A stretch of 64,000 bases of DNA from Rhodocollybia butyracea. Its lineage: Eukaryota > Basidiomycota > Agaricomycetes > Agaricales > Omphalotaceae. The position numbers and the translations under genes were made by a program. Below are positions 45,701 to 56,800 of this stretch, piece by piece. Below the pieces are notes generated by a model that was not told the DNA's origin, did not search any database, and saw nothing but the letters and a program-made list of their open reading frames with translations. The stretch spans positions 186,001 to 250,000 of the forward strand of contig JADNRY010000058.1 in assembly GCA_015501585.1 (NCBI GenBank), given 5' to 3'. Position 1 is the stretch's first letter. Every line of letters starts with the position of its first letter.

Positions 45701-47100
45701 TCAGGATCTGAGAAGGAATCTTTGGCGGCGGAGGGTAGGACACAGTTCTCGATGTACTAAACTGAGGCGACCAAGCCGACAGAAGTGGTGTCGAATAATG
45801 CGGTAGCCCGATTGAGTTTAACGGACTGCAGAACAAACGCAAGATGAAATGTGAGATGAAATGTGAGGTATCCAGGAACTACAACGTACGTAGAGTCTGA
45901 CCATTCCAAATCGGGCAGCGGTTCAGGAGGATTAGCCCACTCGACTTCCCGGCCTTCGAAGCCGTTCAAAGGCACTATCTCGTCTCCTTCTATCTGGGTC
46001 TTCATGTGTATGATTCCGTCTGCGTCTCCACAAGCGATGTAAGCACCAGTAGGCGAAACGGCCACGGCCGTGACGAAAGAGGTGATATCATCAATCTGGT
46101 ACATAGGTTGATATATGATAAGAAATATAAGAAAATAGATGGAAGCACTCATACCTGATAGAACTCGTTTGAAACTCCTCCAAGATTGGAAGCATCCACG
46201 ATACTGATGTGGCCTGTATTCGAAGTAACAGCTATGGTCGAAGATCGATTTGGGACAACGTTGATGAAGGAAGGGCTGGCGGTGAACGATATCGGAGGGA
46301 GCGCGCGCATGTTTCGGAGGTCGTACACTTTGACCAATGGGTCAGGAAACGGTCGAGACTGCCTATAAGACCAAGATCATGAGCATAGGGTCGAGAGAAA
46401 AGGAAAAAGTATAAAAAGTAATAAACTACCTCAAACTCATACCAATAGTGAACACAAAGTTGCCTGCAGTCTGCAACCCCTGTATTCCCCCATAGTGCGC
46501 CCTGACCGTGCTTTCAGAACCTCCATTACGAAGAAGCCCAGTACGAGGATCGTAGGCACGCAGATACCCGTCCGCGGAGCCAGCGAGGAGAACATTATGT
46601 GAGAACTCGAGATGTGTGGCAATGGATGGCGTTGTGCTTTGTCGCGAAAAGTTTCCGGTCATTGCATTTACTAGCAACAGCTCTGAGCCAGAAGTCGACA
46701 CGGCAGTCATCGTCGACGAGCTCGCAAAAGTCATGACAGTTTCATTAGCGCTAGATCGTCTTTGATGAATATCGTTCAAGCAACAAGAGTTAGATATCCC
46801 TCACAGACTATAGAACCACTTGTTCATCCCGCCCTTGACCCACGAACCTACGCCACTCCCTCCTGCCGAAGCTGCCTTGACCGAATTTTCATCTGCAACA
46901 ACTCTCAACACCGGGAGATCTCCAGCTTTGAAGCAGACACCCCGAAGGCCCTGTACGCTATGGTGCGCCGAGATGTAGCCATTACCGGAACCGACCCAGA
47001 GAGTATCTGCTACAGGATCAAAGCATAATGAGGATATTGGCTGCGGAAACCCATGAGCAACGATTGGCGCAAGAGTGTGGTGGTAGCCAGACGTCGACAT
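42717..47100 (-). CDS. PAN2: PAN2, catalytic subunit of the PAN2-PAN3 poly(A) nuclease
   Basis: Start ATG at 47100 ([20 protein letters not shown]). About a dozen short-intron exons run to a TGA at 42717-42719. The N-terminal WD40-like propeller shows [38 protein letters not shown] and [18 protein letters not shown] linker leads to the inactive ubiquitin-hydrolase-like domain ([34 protein letters not shown]). The DEDD exonuclease follows: VAVDAEFVS (D and E), [12 protein letters not shown] (D), [15 protein letters not shown] (H, D). The C-terminal extension is Pro/Ser-rich. Known: the complex trims mRNA poly(A) tails in the cytoplasm, with PAN3 bound to the linker. All four acidic catalytic residues and the His are present. 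The upstream neighbour MUS81 (same strand) ends 120 bp away. Confidence 0.95.
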
Positions 47101-47219
47101 TCAAGAGGGAGCGCCTAATTATATATTTAGGCGCTCATGTATCATACGAATTAAATCAAGTAGTAAAAATAAAATATCAAGTCCAAGTTCAAGAGCCAAG
47201 TTCAAAAAACAGCCAATCG

Positions 47220-49779
47220 TCACCCTCTCTCCGGGTACTCATCCCCCTCATGCATAATCTGCGTATAAACATCCCTACTCAACGCCGGCCCAATCCTCCT
47301 CCTACTATTCCCCCCATAATCCTGCAAAAACTCCGCCGCTACAAAGATATCCTTCTTCTTCCTCGGCTTCGCCTCACTCCGCATCTGCCCAATACGCTCA
47401 TCCTCGTCGTCCTCCCGCTGTCGCCGTTCGGCCTGCCGACACGCGTCATACAGCGAAGCGAAAGTCGGATGCCTCTCAATAATAAACCCAGCCTTCTCGG
47501 GGCTCATATTCGGAATACACAAAAGCATCCTCGCGAAGCTTTCACGGACAGTCACGAATCCAGATTTTGAGTTGAGCGTGCTGAAGGTCTTGTAGGAGAG
47601 GAGGTACGACCTGTCTGGTTGTTCTCGACGGAGAGTTTTCTGGAACTTGAGGTAGCTGTGCCGTTTCACCATGTGTGAAGGGATCACATAGAGGTTTTGG
47701 TCCTGCAGATCAATAGAGGTCATTATCGAATGAGGGATAGAAGTTAGTTTAAGTGATGGGGAGACAGACCTTGTATTTTGACTTCACTGCCTGGTGCAAC
47801 GTCGCGTAGTACTTTATCGTGTCCTTGATGCTCGACGTCTGTCTAACCTTGAACCGATCAATAATACTCGTTTGCGAAATACAAGTGGCGATAGATTTCT
47901 GGTACGTGGTCTTGTCCTCTTCAGAGTGCTCTTTTGAAACACCTGGATCCACTGTAAACCAGATTTCAACATTAGAATCAATCGCCCTCTTCAGCGAGTT
48001 CAAAAAGTACTCGCTAATTTTGTATTGCTCCACCAGATAATACACATTAGTGATCGCGCTACCATGAAGCCGATACTAAAAAGTCCTGGTTAACCATCTC
48101 GTCAACGTTCAATCAACGCACCAAAACACATACCTTCTGTTCATGAAACCGTCCATCCTTGACACTGTCAACCAAATCATCCAGCCTCTTCCTCTCCAAA
48201 ACACAATCCAGAACGATCTCATCATACTCCGGCTCACCGCTCGAGTGAATTCGCTTCGCGATCCAACAAACATCGCCCACTCCGAGAGGTCTCTGCTCAG
48301 CCGGGATACCTAGACCGAGAAGTCCATTGAGCATTCCACTACGATCTACACCACTCTTCACTTCTCTGTTATCTAGAAGCAGGACGATCTCATAATCACT
48401 ACTTTTGATGATCTTTGGCACGAAATTATCGAATACGACGGGATCAGTCGAGGCATACGGATCCTCAATGTCAATCTCCATGCGGGGAATAGGTTGAGAC
48501 ATGCGAGGACGATTACGCTTATTCTGAGTACCTTTAGGAACGGATTCAGTGCGTTGCAAGGGAATTTGACTAGACGAAGCTATTGGTTGCGTGGACTGTG
48601 TCCGCTGAGAAATAGATGGAGGAGGAGGAGGTAGCATCGAGTTCGGCATCGGTTGAGAACGCTGAATCACTCCTCCCGCCGGTACACCTTGACTGGATAG
48701 TGCTGACCCAGAGGACGATCGCTGAAGAACAGACGGAGGAGGCAACATCGAGTTAGGCATCGTCTGAGAACGCTGAATCACTCCTCTCGCAGGTCCACCC
48801 TGGCCAGACACTACTGACCCAGAGGACGATACAGTCCAAGTACCAGCATAAGAGACTTGCCGCGACGGATCCAGACCCCCGCTTTTCTGCTTCTTCCTCA
48901 TCTTATCATTCTCTTCCGCAAGCAGATCAGAGGTCGTCGCAGCACGTTTGATCCCCACAGGTTTCTCTACGGTGGCAGTCGTGGCATTCACACTTTGACT
49001 CGTCCAGGTAAGCGGCAAAGTCGACGACGGATAATACACATCAGCGATGTCCATGGGGAGGTACCCAACCATGCGATTTGGTCGCGGACCCGAAGCGTCG
49101 AGTACTTTGAGGATCGGGTGTTGACAAGAGCGCGGGTATTCAATCAGGAGCCCTGGGCCCGAAGGCAAATCTATCTCGACATGAGCTTGTGCTCTTTCTC
49201 TCACCCTAGTTTCGTTATCGTCTGATGCGTCTGTTAGAACTTGAAAACCAGTCGAGATGAGTGAAAGCACCCACTATCGAGGGTTAGATAACAAAATTGA
49301 AAGGTATCGCTGTTATGATCGTCAAGAGCTGCTGGCTGGCTCGCTGGAGCGTGAGTCGGAGCTGGCCGTGGGGCAGGTGCCACTGAAGGAGGAATACTCG
49401 CGGTTGACGAAGATTTCCTGGGACGATCGACGCTACTCTTCGATGTTCCTGCAGATTTTCGTTGGGCGGATCCCGAAGAGCTCGAGCCCGTAGCCCCAGA
49501 TCCTCCGCCTGTCCTTTTCTTGAGCTCTCCTACAATTTTGGGTCCGATACTAACGAGTTTCTGAGCATCATCTGCAGTGGCGAGAACTTCAGGATGAGCC
49601 TTCAAGCTCCGGGCAGCCTTGTTGTAGGCCATATACCGGGGAGTATCTAACAGTAACAGTGAGCAAAGATTATTCATCGGTCAGTGAAATGAGAAAAAAC
49701 CTATTTCTTCGGCGTCGCGTAGCTCTATAAGGATTTTGTAGAAGATGGGATTTGCGCAACTGGGACGTTTGGGAGGCAT
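47220..49779 (-). CDS. MUS81: MUS81, structure-specific endonuclease subunit
   Basis: Start ATG at 49779 (MPPKRPSCANPIFYKILIEL). Exons run to the stop at 47220. The N-terminal HhH region (YMAYNKAARSLKAHPEVLA, LVSIGPKIVGEL) is followed by a Ser/Pro-rich linker with a duplicated stretch (GGVIQRSQPMPNSMLPPPP and a close copy). The ERCC4-type nuclease core has VLLLDNREVKSG and EIVLDCVLERKRLDDL, holding the catalytic acid-ERKxxxD motif, then FHEQK. The C-terminal HhH region includes FARMLLCIPNMSPEKAGFII. Known: with its EME1/MMS4 partner it cuts nicked Holliday junctions, 3' flaps and stalled forks in the nucleus. No break seen. The partner gene is not in this window. Confidence 0.93.
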
Positions 49780-50520
49780 CAGAGAACGCGTTTCTCTGTC
49801 TCTGGCCGTCTCTATTGATGAGGATGTGCAGTGGAAAACGGATAAATAAGTTTTCGCAAACAGCGAGGAGGTGGTTGAAGACAAAAGCTCGCGTTCGCTT
49901 TGAACAAGTCAGTGTCACACATAGTGACTGGTCACGCGATATAACATTGTCAGAGATCGAGTCATCGACGTAGATCGACGGGTCCGACTGCCCCCGACTA
50001 CCCCAGCAACTTCCAAAGAGTCGTTTGCCGTGACAATAGGATAGTTGAAGATTATGCGCATTGAGAGTTTGAAACATACGGGTATACTACAAGTCCTCTC
50101 AGTCCTTTAGCTTTAGGGCCTAGGCAAAGAAGACAACCAACCTGCCCCAGTTCGAATATCATTTGGTGATTTCGGATAGGTGGTTCACAGAAGGTTTATA
50201 TGATATGGTAATAGTATATCCCAGGCTCATGATAACCGTCTTCTGGAATAGCTGACTCGTCTGTTAGCTTCGAGGCTGATCCGGCTATACGCTCCCGTGT
50301 CGGTAGTTCAAACATCCTGATCTCCTTCCTATGCTCTCAAGATCTAATTTTCTCCCTCCCAAGAATATAACAAGTTTTCGCTACATATTCATCGATACCA
50401 AACGCGCCCGTGGCCGACTTCATAGTGATGCGATTAAAGATAGTAGTGCAAGCAGAGATCCGATATTGACACAGCGTAGGCGTAAGATAGCGAAAATACA
50501 AATGAGATACAAGTGTGCAA
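49780..50520. other. intergenic between MUS81 and PDCD5
   Basis: About 740 bp. No convincing gene; it holds the MUS81 promoter and PDCD5 3' UTR. Confidence 0.45.
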
Positions 50521-51047
50521 TTAGATGTCGAAATCGTCGTCAAAGTCCTTTCTACGTTGAAACTGCGGTGGAGTGAGGGGTTAATACATAGCGTCGGTGC
50601 CGGTGAGCAGGAAGTCACGAACCACAATGGTCGATTTCTTAGACGAGGTTTGTCCTTGGCTGTTCTCCATCTGTAGATAGAATATGTATATGAGAGTTTG
50701 AAAGGAACGAATAGAGCCAGATACGTACCTGATCCAGCAACTCAATCAACTGATTCTCCGATACCCTCCCCTTCAACTGGCCCCCCTGCGCCATCCTCAC
50801 CAGAATCATCTCTATCTGCCTCGATCTCTCCGGACTAACAAGCGATATCCGGGATACTTCCATGGAGAGTCTTAGAGGAGATATATTTATTTCAGAATCA
50901 AAAGAACATACATCGTTCACGAGCACCATTGTCAAGGACCGTAGCTATCATTTCTCTGCGCATCTGCTCTTCCTGCGCGCGCTTTGCGGCTTCATCTTCT
51001 GCTTTTTGTCCGCCCTGGGCGTTGTCTGGTATCTGGCTGAGGTCCAT
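50521..51047 (-). CDS. PDCD5: PDCD5-family DNA-binding protein
   Basis: Start ATG at 51047 (MDLSQIPDNAQGGQKAEDEA). Four short exons end with TAA at 50521-50523. The sequence shows the family signature: an acidic/charged N-terminal helix (AAKRAQEEQMRREMIATVLD), NGARER, LVSPERSRQIEMILVRMAQG, GQLKGRVSENQLIELLDQ, and a tail ending FQRRKDFDDDFDI. The intron before the tail (5' GTTCGTGAC...ACCGCAG 3') is needed to reach this conserved ending. About 140 residues, the usual size. Known: PDCD5/TFAR19 proteins are small conserved helical-bundle proteins, linked in animals to apoptosis and to the TRiC chaperonin; the fungal role is poorly defined. Confidence 0.9.
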
Positions 51048-51109
51048 TGTGGCGAGAAAGGTGAATGAGTGCAAACAATGACAAGCAGGTGTGCGGGCCG
51101 GATAGCCGG

Positions 51110-51230
51110 GCTGTCCCCGTTCCCGCTTTGACTGGTTCTGTCTTTTGTCCGCTTTGACATTTGGCTCGCGTTCGCTTTGTCCTCTTTGTCCGCTTTGAGT
51201 AGTTGAGTAGTTGACCTTTTGTCCGTGTTT
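51110..51230. repeat. degenerate GTCCGCTTTGA repeats
   Basis: Variants of 'TTTGTCCGCTTTGA' occur about five times between 51118 and 51205, upstream of PDCD5. They may lie in its promoter or 5' UTR. Significance unknown. Confidence 0.5.
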
Positions 51231-51585
51231 CCGCATCGTGCATTGTTCAGGCCCAGGTACTGCTTGTGGCTACGCCTGGACTGTGTACGGAATACTGTTA
51301 ATCCATGTGCATGCATCCTCGGACATGAAAGCCGTTTTGTCAGAGATTCGTGTCCAGAATTGGGATCCTTTCAGACATTGTGTTGTTCATTGTACAAGAA
51401 CCGGTGTTTATTGTATTTTTGAAGACAAGAAGAAATGAACAGGAATAGAATCCCAAAAAGGAAATTGTATACAACCATTGTTCTTTCATTGTTCTTCCAG
51501 TTGTTATAAAAAGGCCCTGCATCTACGATGAGCTGCTCACCTTTTCTTCCCGTCACTTTCTTTCACGACTTGCAATTTGACTAAC

Positions 51586-52943
51586 ATGTTCTCGTTCCAA
51601 ACTTCTGCTTTTGCTGCCCTAGTTGGCCTTTCTCTTGTTGCCATTCCACCTGTTGTCCGCTCTGCCATTATCGATGTAACCGTCGGAGGCACAAATGGAA
51701 CCGTTGCTTATTCGCCTAATAACGTGGTATGTACTCTTGTGGTTTTGTAGTTTATTTTACTCACTGGGTTTTAGAACGCAAGTGTCGGAGACATCGTCCG
51801 ATTCACCTTTCAGCAAAAAAACCATACTGTAACTCAGTCGTCCTTTGCTTCACCTTGCTCTCCTCTTGCAGACGGTTTCGATTCTGGATTGTACGTCTCT
51901 TGCCTCTTGGTTCTCTCTGTCGCCCTAACAGATCCCTCCAGCGTTCCTGTCGACGCCAATACAACTAGCGGCTTCCTCAGCGCCGAGCTCACCGTCGGAA
52001 ACACAAATGTAAGCGCCTTTCATTGTCGTACTTCCCTTGCTTATCCTCCTCGTTAGCCTGTTTGGATCTATTGCCGTCAAACCGGCCACTGCGAAGAAGG
52101 CATGGTCTTCGCCATCAACCCAGGCTCCGACGCCAAATTCGCCGAGTTCCAAGCTGCCGCCATGGGTGCCAACTCCACGTCCACCTCTTCCGCCTCCGTC
52201 GTCACCGTCACTGCAACCGTCACTGTCTCCGGCGACGCGACTATCACCACCACCTACGCGTCGTACCCTGGCTCCGCTGCCCCAACCGCCGCCATGTCCA
52301 CTGACCACTTCATCATCGTCGGCAACAACGGCACCCTCACTTACACCCCCGCCAATATCACTGCCCAAGTCGGAGACACTGTCACTTTCCAGTTCCACCA
52401 GAAGAACCATACCGTCACTCAGAGTTCCTTTGCTAATGTACGTTTTCTTTTATCGTATCTGACTTCGCCCAGCTAATCGATTGTTCTTCTCCCAGCCCTG
52501 CACACCTCTCTCCGTCAGTTCCCCCGGAACCGCTAGCTTCAACTCTGGCTTCATGCCCGTCGCCGCTAACGCTTCCACTTTCCCTACAGTGACCATCCAA
52601 ATCAATGACGTAAGCTCCCTCTCCCATCCCCTCCATAATCCCTATTCTAACTCCCCCTCCTTAGACAACCCCCTTCTGGGCCTACTGCGCACAAACCTCC
52701 CCCGTCTCCCACTGCGAGAGCGGCATGGTCTTCAGCGTCAACGCCGTCGAGACCAGCCCCAACTCCTTCGAGGCCTTCCAAGCAAAAGCACTCGCCCTCA
52801 ACGCCTCCGCTTCCAGCTCCGGCGCTGCTTCCCTCTCGTCCCCCGCTGCCGCCAGCGGTGCATCCCCGATACATATACACGCGGTTCGCGATGCTGGCAT
52901 CGCAATCGCTGTTGTTGGCGTTGTTATGGGTGTTTTCCTTTAA
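51586..52943 (+). CDS. secreted two-domain cupredoxin-like, serine-rich, probable GPI protein
   Basis: Start ATG at 51586 with a signal peptide (MFSFQTSAFAALVGLSLVAI...RSA). Six or so exons lead to TAA at 52941-52943. There are two cupredoxin domains. Domain 1: NASVGDIVRFTFQQKNHTVT, SPCSPL, then a YC...GHCEEGM site. Domain 2: ITAQVGDTVTFQFHQKNHTV, TPCTPL, then YCAQ...SHCESGM. Both thus keep the His, Cys, His and Met ligands of a type 1 copper site. A Ser/Thr/Ala-rich linker separates them. The C-terminus (DAGIAIAVVGVVMGVFL) after a Ser/Ala-rich stretch looks like a GPI-attachment signal. Known: such 'extracellular serine-rich' cupredoxins are abundant in fungal cell walls; the redox partner is unknown. 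Confidence 0.88.
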
Positions 52944-53274
52944 CGGATTCTTTCCTCTCTCCGTTATGATCACGACTTGGGACTATGTATTCGTACTATC
53001 GGGGGTGCTCCGCGCTACCCCTTTTTAATCGCTTTCTTTCACTATTTCTTTGTAGCGCTAATATCTTATTGTATTGGTTTTTTTTGTACTTCCTTACGCC
53101 CATTCATTCGGACTACACTTGCACACTTTGCAGACAGACTTGCACGCTTGCACACTTACAGACAGTAACACATGTTAGTAGCATGTAGATGTAGAATTAA
53201 GAATAAAATATAATTCCACATTCGCTGTCACCAAGCTTGTGTTTCCTTGACCGTGTTTTCGGCACCTAAGTATT
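52944..53274. other. intergenic before the tRNA-Lys cluster
   Basis: 3' UTR of the cupredoxin gene and spacer, with a 'CTTGCACAC/CTTGCACGC' repeat near 53120-53155. No gene. Confidence 0.5.
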
Positions 53275-53360
53275 GCCCGCCTAGCTCAATCGGATAGAGC
53301 GTCAGACTCTTATTTCTTGGCTGCATCTGAAGGCTGCGAGTTCGACCCTCGCGGTGGGCT
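53275..53360 (+). tRNA. tRNA-Lys(CUU), copy 1, 12-nt intron
   Basis: Acceptor GCCCGCC/GGTGGGC, D-arm TAGCTCAATCGGATAGAGC, anticodon loop CTCTTA+A on a CAGA/TCTG stem and T-arm GCGAG TTCGACC CTCGC. An intron of about 12 nt (TTTCTTGGCTGC) sits after position 37. Anticodon CTT gives lysine. Confidence 0.92.
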
Positions 53361-53578
53361 ATTTAAAGAACGACGTGGGGACCAGTATTTTCCATCTTTT
53401 CTTTATTTTATTTTATTTTATTTAACGATAGAGCTTGTGTATTCAGCTGTTCAAAATCCACAACAGCAGGGAACCCGGGGGATGCATGATCGTGTGCACG
53501 TGAGAGGGGCGCTTATTTACTGTTAAAGTTGTTCTACAAAGGTAGGTACTTTATTTTTCCCTTTCCCCTGTAGGTATT

Positions 53579-53683
53579 GCCCGCCTAGCTCAATCGGATA
53601 GAGCGTCAGACTCTTATCGAAGTCCCATAGTCGTATTACTTAGGCGGATCTGAAGGCTGCGAGTTCGACCCTCGCGGTGGGCT
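53579..53683 (+). tRNA. tRNA-Lys(CUU), copy 2, about 31-nt intron
   Basis: The exons are identical to copy 1, but the intron after position 37 is a different, longer sequence (begins TCGAAGTCCC, ends TTAGGCGG). Confidence 0.92.
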
Positions 53684-53816
53684 ATCAGGCAGTCTCTCTG
53701 GATGTGTTATTTTTTCTTTATTTTTTATCTAACGATCGGATACTTGAAACGTGATTGCGTTTCATTTGTTACTATATAATGGTATCTTCAACTACTTTTT
53801 TCCTCCCTAACTATTG

Positions 53817-53838
53817 CCCGCCTAGCTCAATCGGATAA
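53817..53838 (+). pseudogene. tRNA-Lys 5' fragment cut by a retroelement
   Basis: The first 22 bases of the same tRNA-Lys (GCCCGCCTAGCTCAATCGGA plus TA), preceded by the same 'CTATT/GTATT' context as copies 1 and 2. The sequence then switches at 53839 to the repeat tail of the retroelement. The rest of the tRNA is not found next to it. Confidence 0.92.
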
Positions 53839-56800
53839 GGTATAAGGTATAAGGTGTACACGGCCCAGTCGGCATACCAACAGTGGTCCCGCAAGGGAAA
53901 CAGCCGGTCCCTATGACAGCGCAAGCAGCGAGCTCGACTCCCGAGGAGAAGGTAGACTGCAAGTCCAGCGTAGGGATGGGTAGCAAGGCCCCAGAGCGGA
54001 AAAAGAGGCTAGCTAATGATAAAGTACAATGAAAACCTTTACTACTCCCATTATCCACTATCAGAATCCTCATCCTCTCCTTCTGAGCTGTAGTCAATGG
54101 AATGCCTGAGATAGCTGTAGTCCAAAGCTGTATGGCTTCGTGGATAAATTTTGCCGTGGAAGAGACATCCGACCAGGAAAAAATATGCTGTTTGAGATAA
54201 AGTAACGCATCCCCATCACTGAGCTGGCCATGTGGGATCGAAGTGAGTGGGGACAATGTAGCGATGGCACGGAAATGGACACGTAGGTGAACCAAAGGAG
54301 GAATTGCCGTGCATTGCAAGAGAACATGTTCGGGTGTATCAAACGGCACATGACATAAACGACACGAGAAATCGGTTGGTAACTGTCCAGCGGTAAGGGT
54401 ACATTTGCCAGGTGTGGCGTGAAAAAGGCCGGGAGCCAAGGAACCACATAAGAGACGAGTGATGGAAAGCCGATGGCGAAAGTTTTTAACTTGTAAGAGG
54501 TAATGACAAAGATGTAATGGTAAAGCCAACGATGGACCCGTTTCCTGTGGTTCGAGCTGATCTTTCAGGAGGCGTAATTTGCTCATAGAATTAAGGTCGT
54601 TATTCAGATGGTGAAACATTGTATTAGAAATGTCAGTGATAATAGAGCAAATATGTGGAGGAGACAAGTCCCTCAGAGGAGGGAGGCGATCCTGAGAGCC
54701 TGGCAAATTGGAGATTGCCCAATCGACATCCATAAGCCAACACGGATGACTGTTAGAGCGTAAGTTATTGTTCGCTACTAAAGCGAGGGCAATGAGGCTA
54801 TTGTCCGGTGCCGAAACGAGATAAGAAAGGAATTTGAGACAAAGTTCCAATCGGTGGGTCCGGAGAGGCAAAAGACCAAGTTCGGTGAAGAGAGGAGAGA
54901 TGGTGGAGTGATGAGGAAGACCAAGGATGCGACGAAGACACCGCGTTTGAATGTCAAATAAAGGATTCATTACTGATGAATCCACGTCAACGCCGACGTC
55001 GCAGCCATGAGTGAAGTGGCAATCAATGAGAGAAAAGTAAAGGAGCCGAGCGACATGAGGAGGGATCCATGACCTGCCAACTAACCGTTCGCATCCAAAA
55101 ACACTTCTGGCGGAAGCGACGGCGGCTTCAGACTTCTTTCTATAATGTGTTGCAAAGATGTCGCATGAAGAGGATTGTAGCCAGACACCGACGTAAGGCC
55201 AGGATTGTTTTAGTTGAAGAGGGCAGTTGGAGAGTGTGAGACGGGGAAGCGGGTTGGGCAAAGGACCAAAAATCATAAACACAGATTTTTTCACATCGAG
55301 TGAAAGGAAATTGTCGTCACACCAGGATTTGAGCTCGTGAAGGTGTCTTTGGAGGCCATGAGGTGTTCCTGAGATAATTGCAATGTCGTCTGCATGTTCC
55401 AAGTGAGAAATAGTAATTCCACAGAGATCAGCGTCATCTGGATCGGGAGTGAGGTGAAGAGATGAGAGAAATAAATTCCAGAGTGTTGGAGAAGCTGGAT
55501 CGCCCATTAGGACGCCGCATAGGGCATGAAAGCACTTGAAAAGTTCGCCATTCTGGAGAATCGTATATGACATATGGTCATACAAAGTTCTGAGCCAATC
55601 AAAGTAGCAGCCAGTCAGTCCATAGTCATATAGTTTATTCCAGAGGCGATGTTGGTTTGTTGATGGAAACGCGTTTGAAATGTCGACAAAGGCAACATAT
55701 AGAGTCTCACCTCTTGACCTCGTGTCATCTATTAGTGTCCGTAGGATGAACACGTTATTGTTTGTTCTGTGGTGTTCCCGGAAACCGTTCTGGGAGGGAG
55801 GAATGATGCCAGCCTGTTCGGCTGCATCGGAGAGCTTCATATGAATAATGAGTGTCAAGAGCTTCAAGATGCAGCTCTCAAGTCCTACAGCACGGTATTC
55901 ACTTGGATTAGTGAAGTCGCGTCTACCTCGCTTGCGGATGGCTTCAATCAGTGTGGTCAGCCAAGCAGAAGGGACTTCACCGGCGTCGACACAGGCGTTA
56001 AGAAGATCGCATAGGATTTGGTTATCAAGGTCGAGTATCCAAGAATAAGAGGACCCATCAACCCCCGTGGCGCGCGAGGGCTTTGACCGCATGAGGTGAG
56101 CTTTGGCCTGCTCAATATCATGTAATGTGAGCCGTTCGTTGAGTGTCGGGAAGATGGAGGGCTTTGACACTTTAACGTGCTCGCACAAGTTGCACTCACG
56201 AGTCAGGCGATCTTGTAACGGCTGAGGGACGTTCTTAGGCGGGTTCATTCGTGGAATGAAGCACTCGGTGAGGTTCGACAAAGACACTAGAGTAGGAGCA
56301 TTGCCTGGGTAGCGAAGGCGCTTGTAAAGTCTCCAGAATGCACCCGAATCGGAAGAGCATTCAATGAGGCGGTGCAGGATCCCATCCTGAAGATGTCGCT
56401 TGAATGACCTGTGTTGGTGGTTGCGGTGGAAGGAACGTTGGCGAGATAGGTGTGGTTTGCAGGGAGCTGGGTCTTCAGGGAGATCTGTATAGACCTTTGG
56501 ATATCCTAGCGCGACCGTAAAAGGGATAGGAGCGGGCACATGGTAGTAGTCTGTAGGAGAAAAGGGGATGGGTAGGGGCAGTCCTGCGCCGTGTTTTGCC
56601 AAGGCATCTGCGGCATCGTTGTGTTTATTACCAGAGTGACCTTTAACATGATGGAAGCGGATAGGAGCTGAGCGTGCCGCAATCCAGCTTGCGATCAGTC
56701 TGAGAAGGTCACCGTTGACGCAAACCCATCCGCATTTAGCATTGCGGATAGACCAATGTACAAGGGAGTGTATCACGTACGTGGAGTCTGTGAAGATGTC

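Noticed and set aside
50331..50627. Frames on both strands over the PDCD5 last intron and exon
   Set aside because: They are shadows of the spliced PDCD5 tail; the conserved DFDDDFDI ending decides the real frame.
52023..52462. Long Pro/Arg-rich and Gly-rich frames on both strands over the cupredoxin gene
   Set aside because: They are out-of-frame products of Ser/Thr-rich codons; only one frame keeps the copper-site residues.
54094..54447. A 117-codon minus frame inside the retroelement
   Set aside because: It is an out-of-frame overlap with the zinc-finger region of the main ORF.
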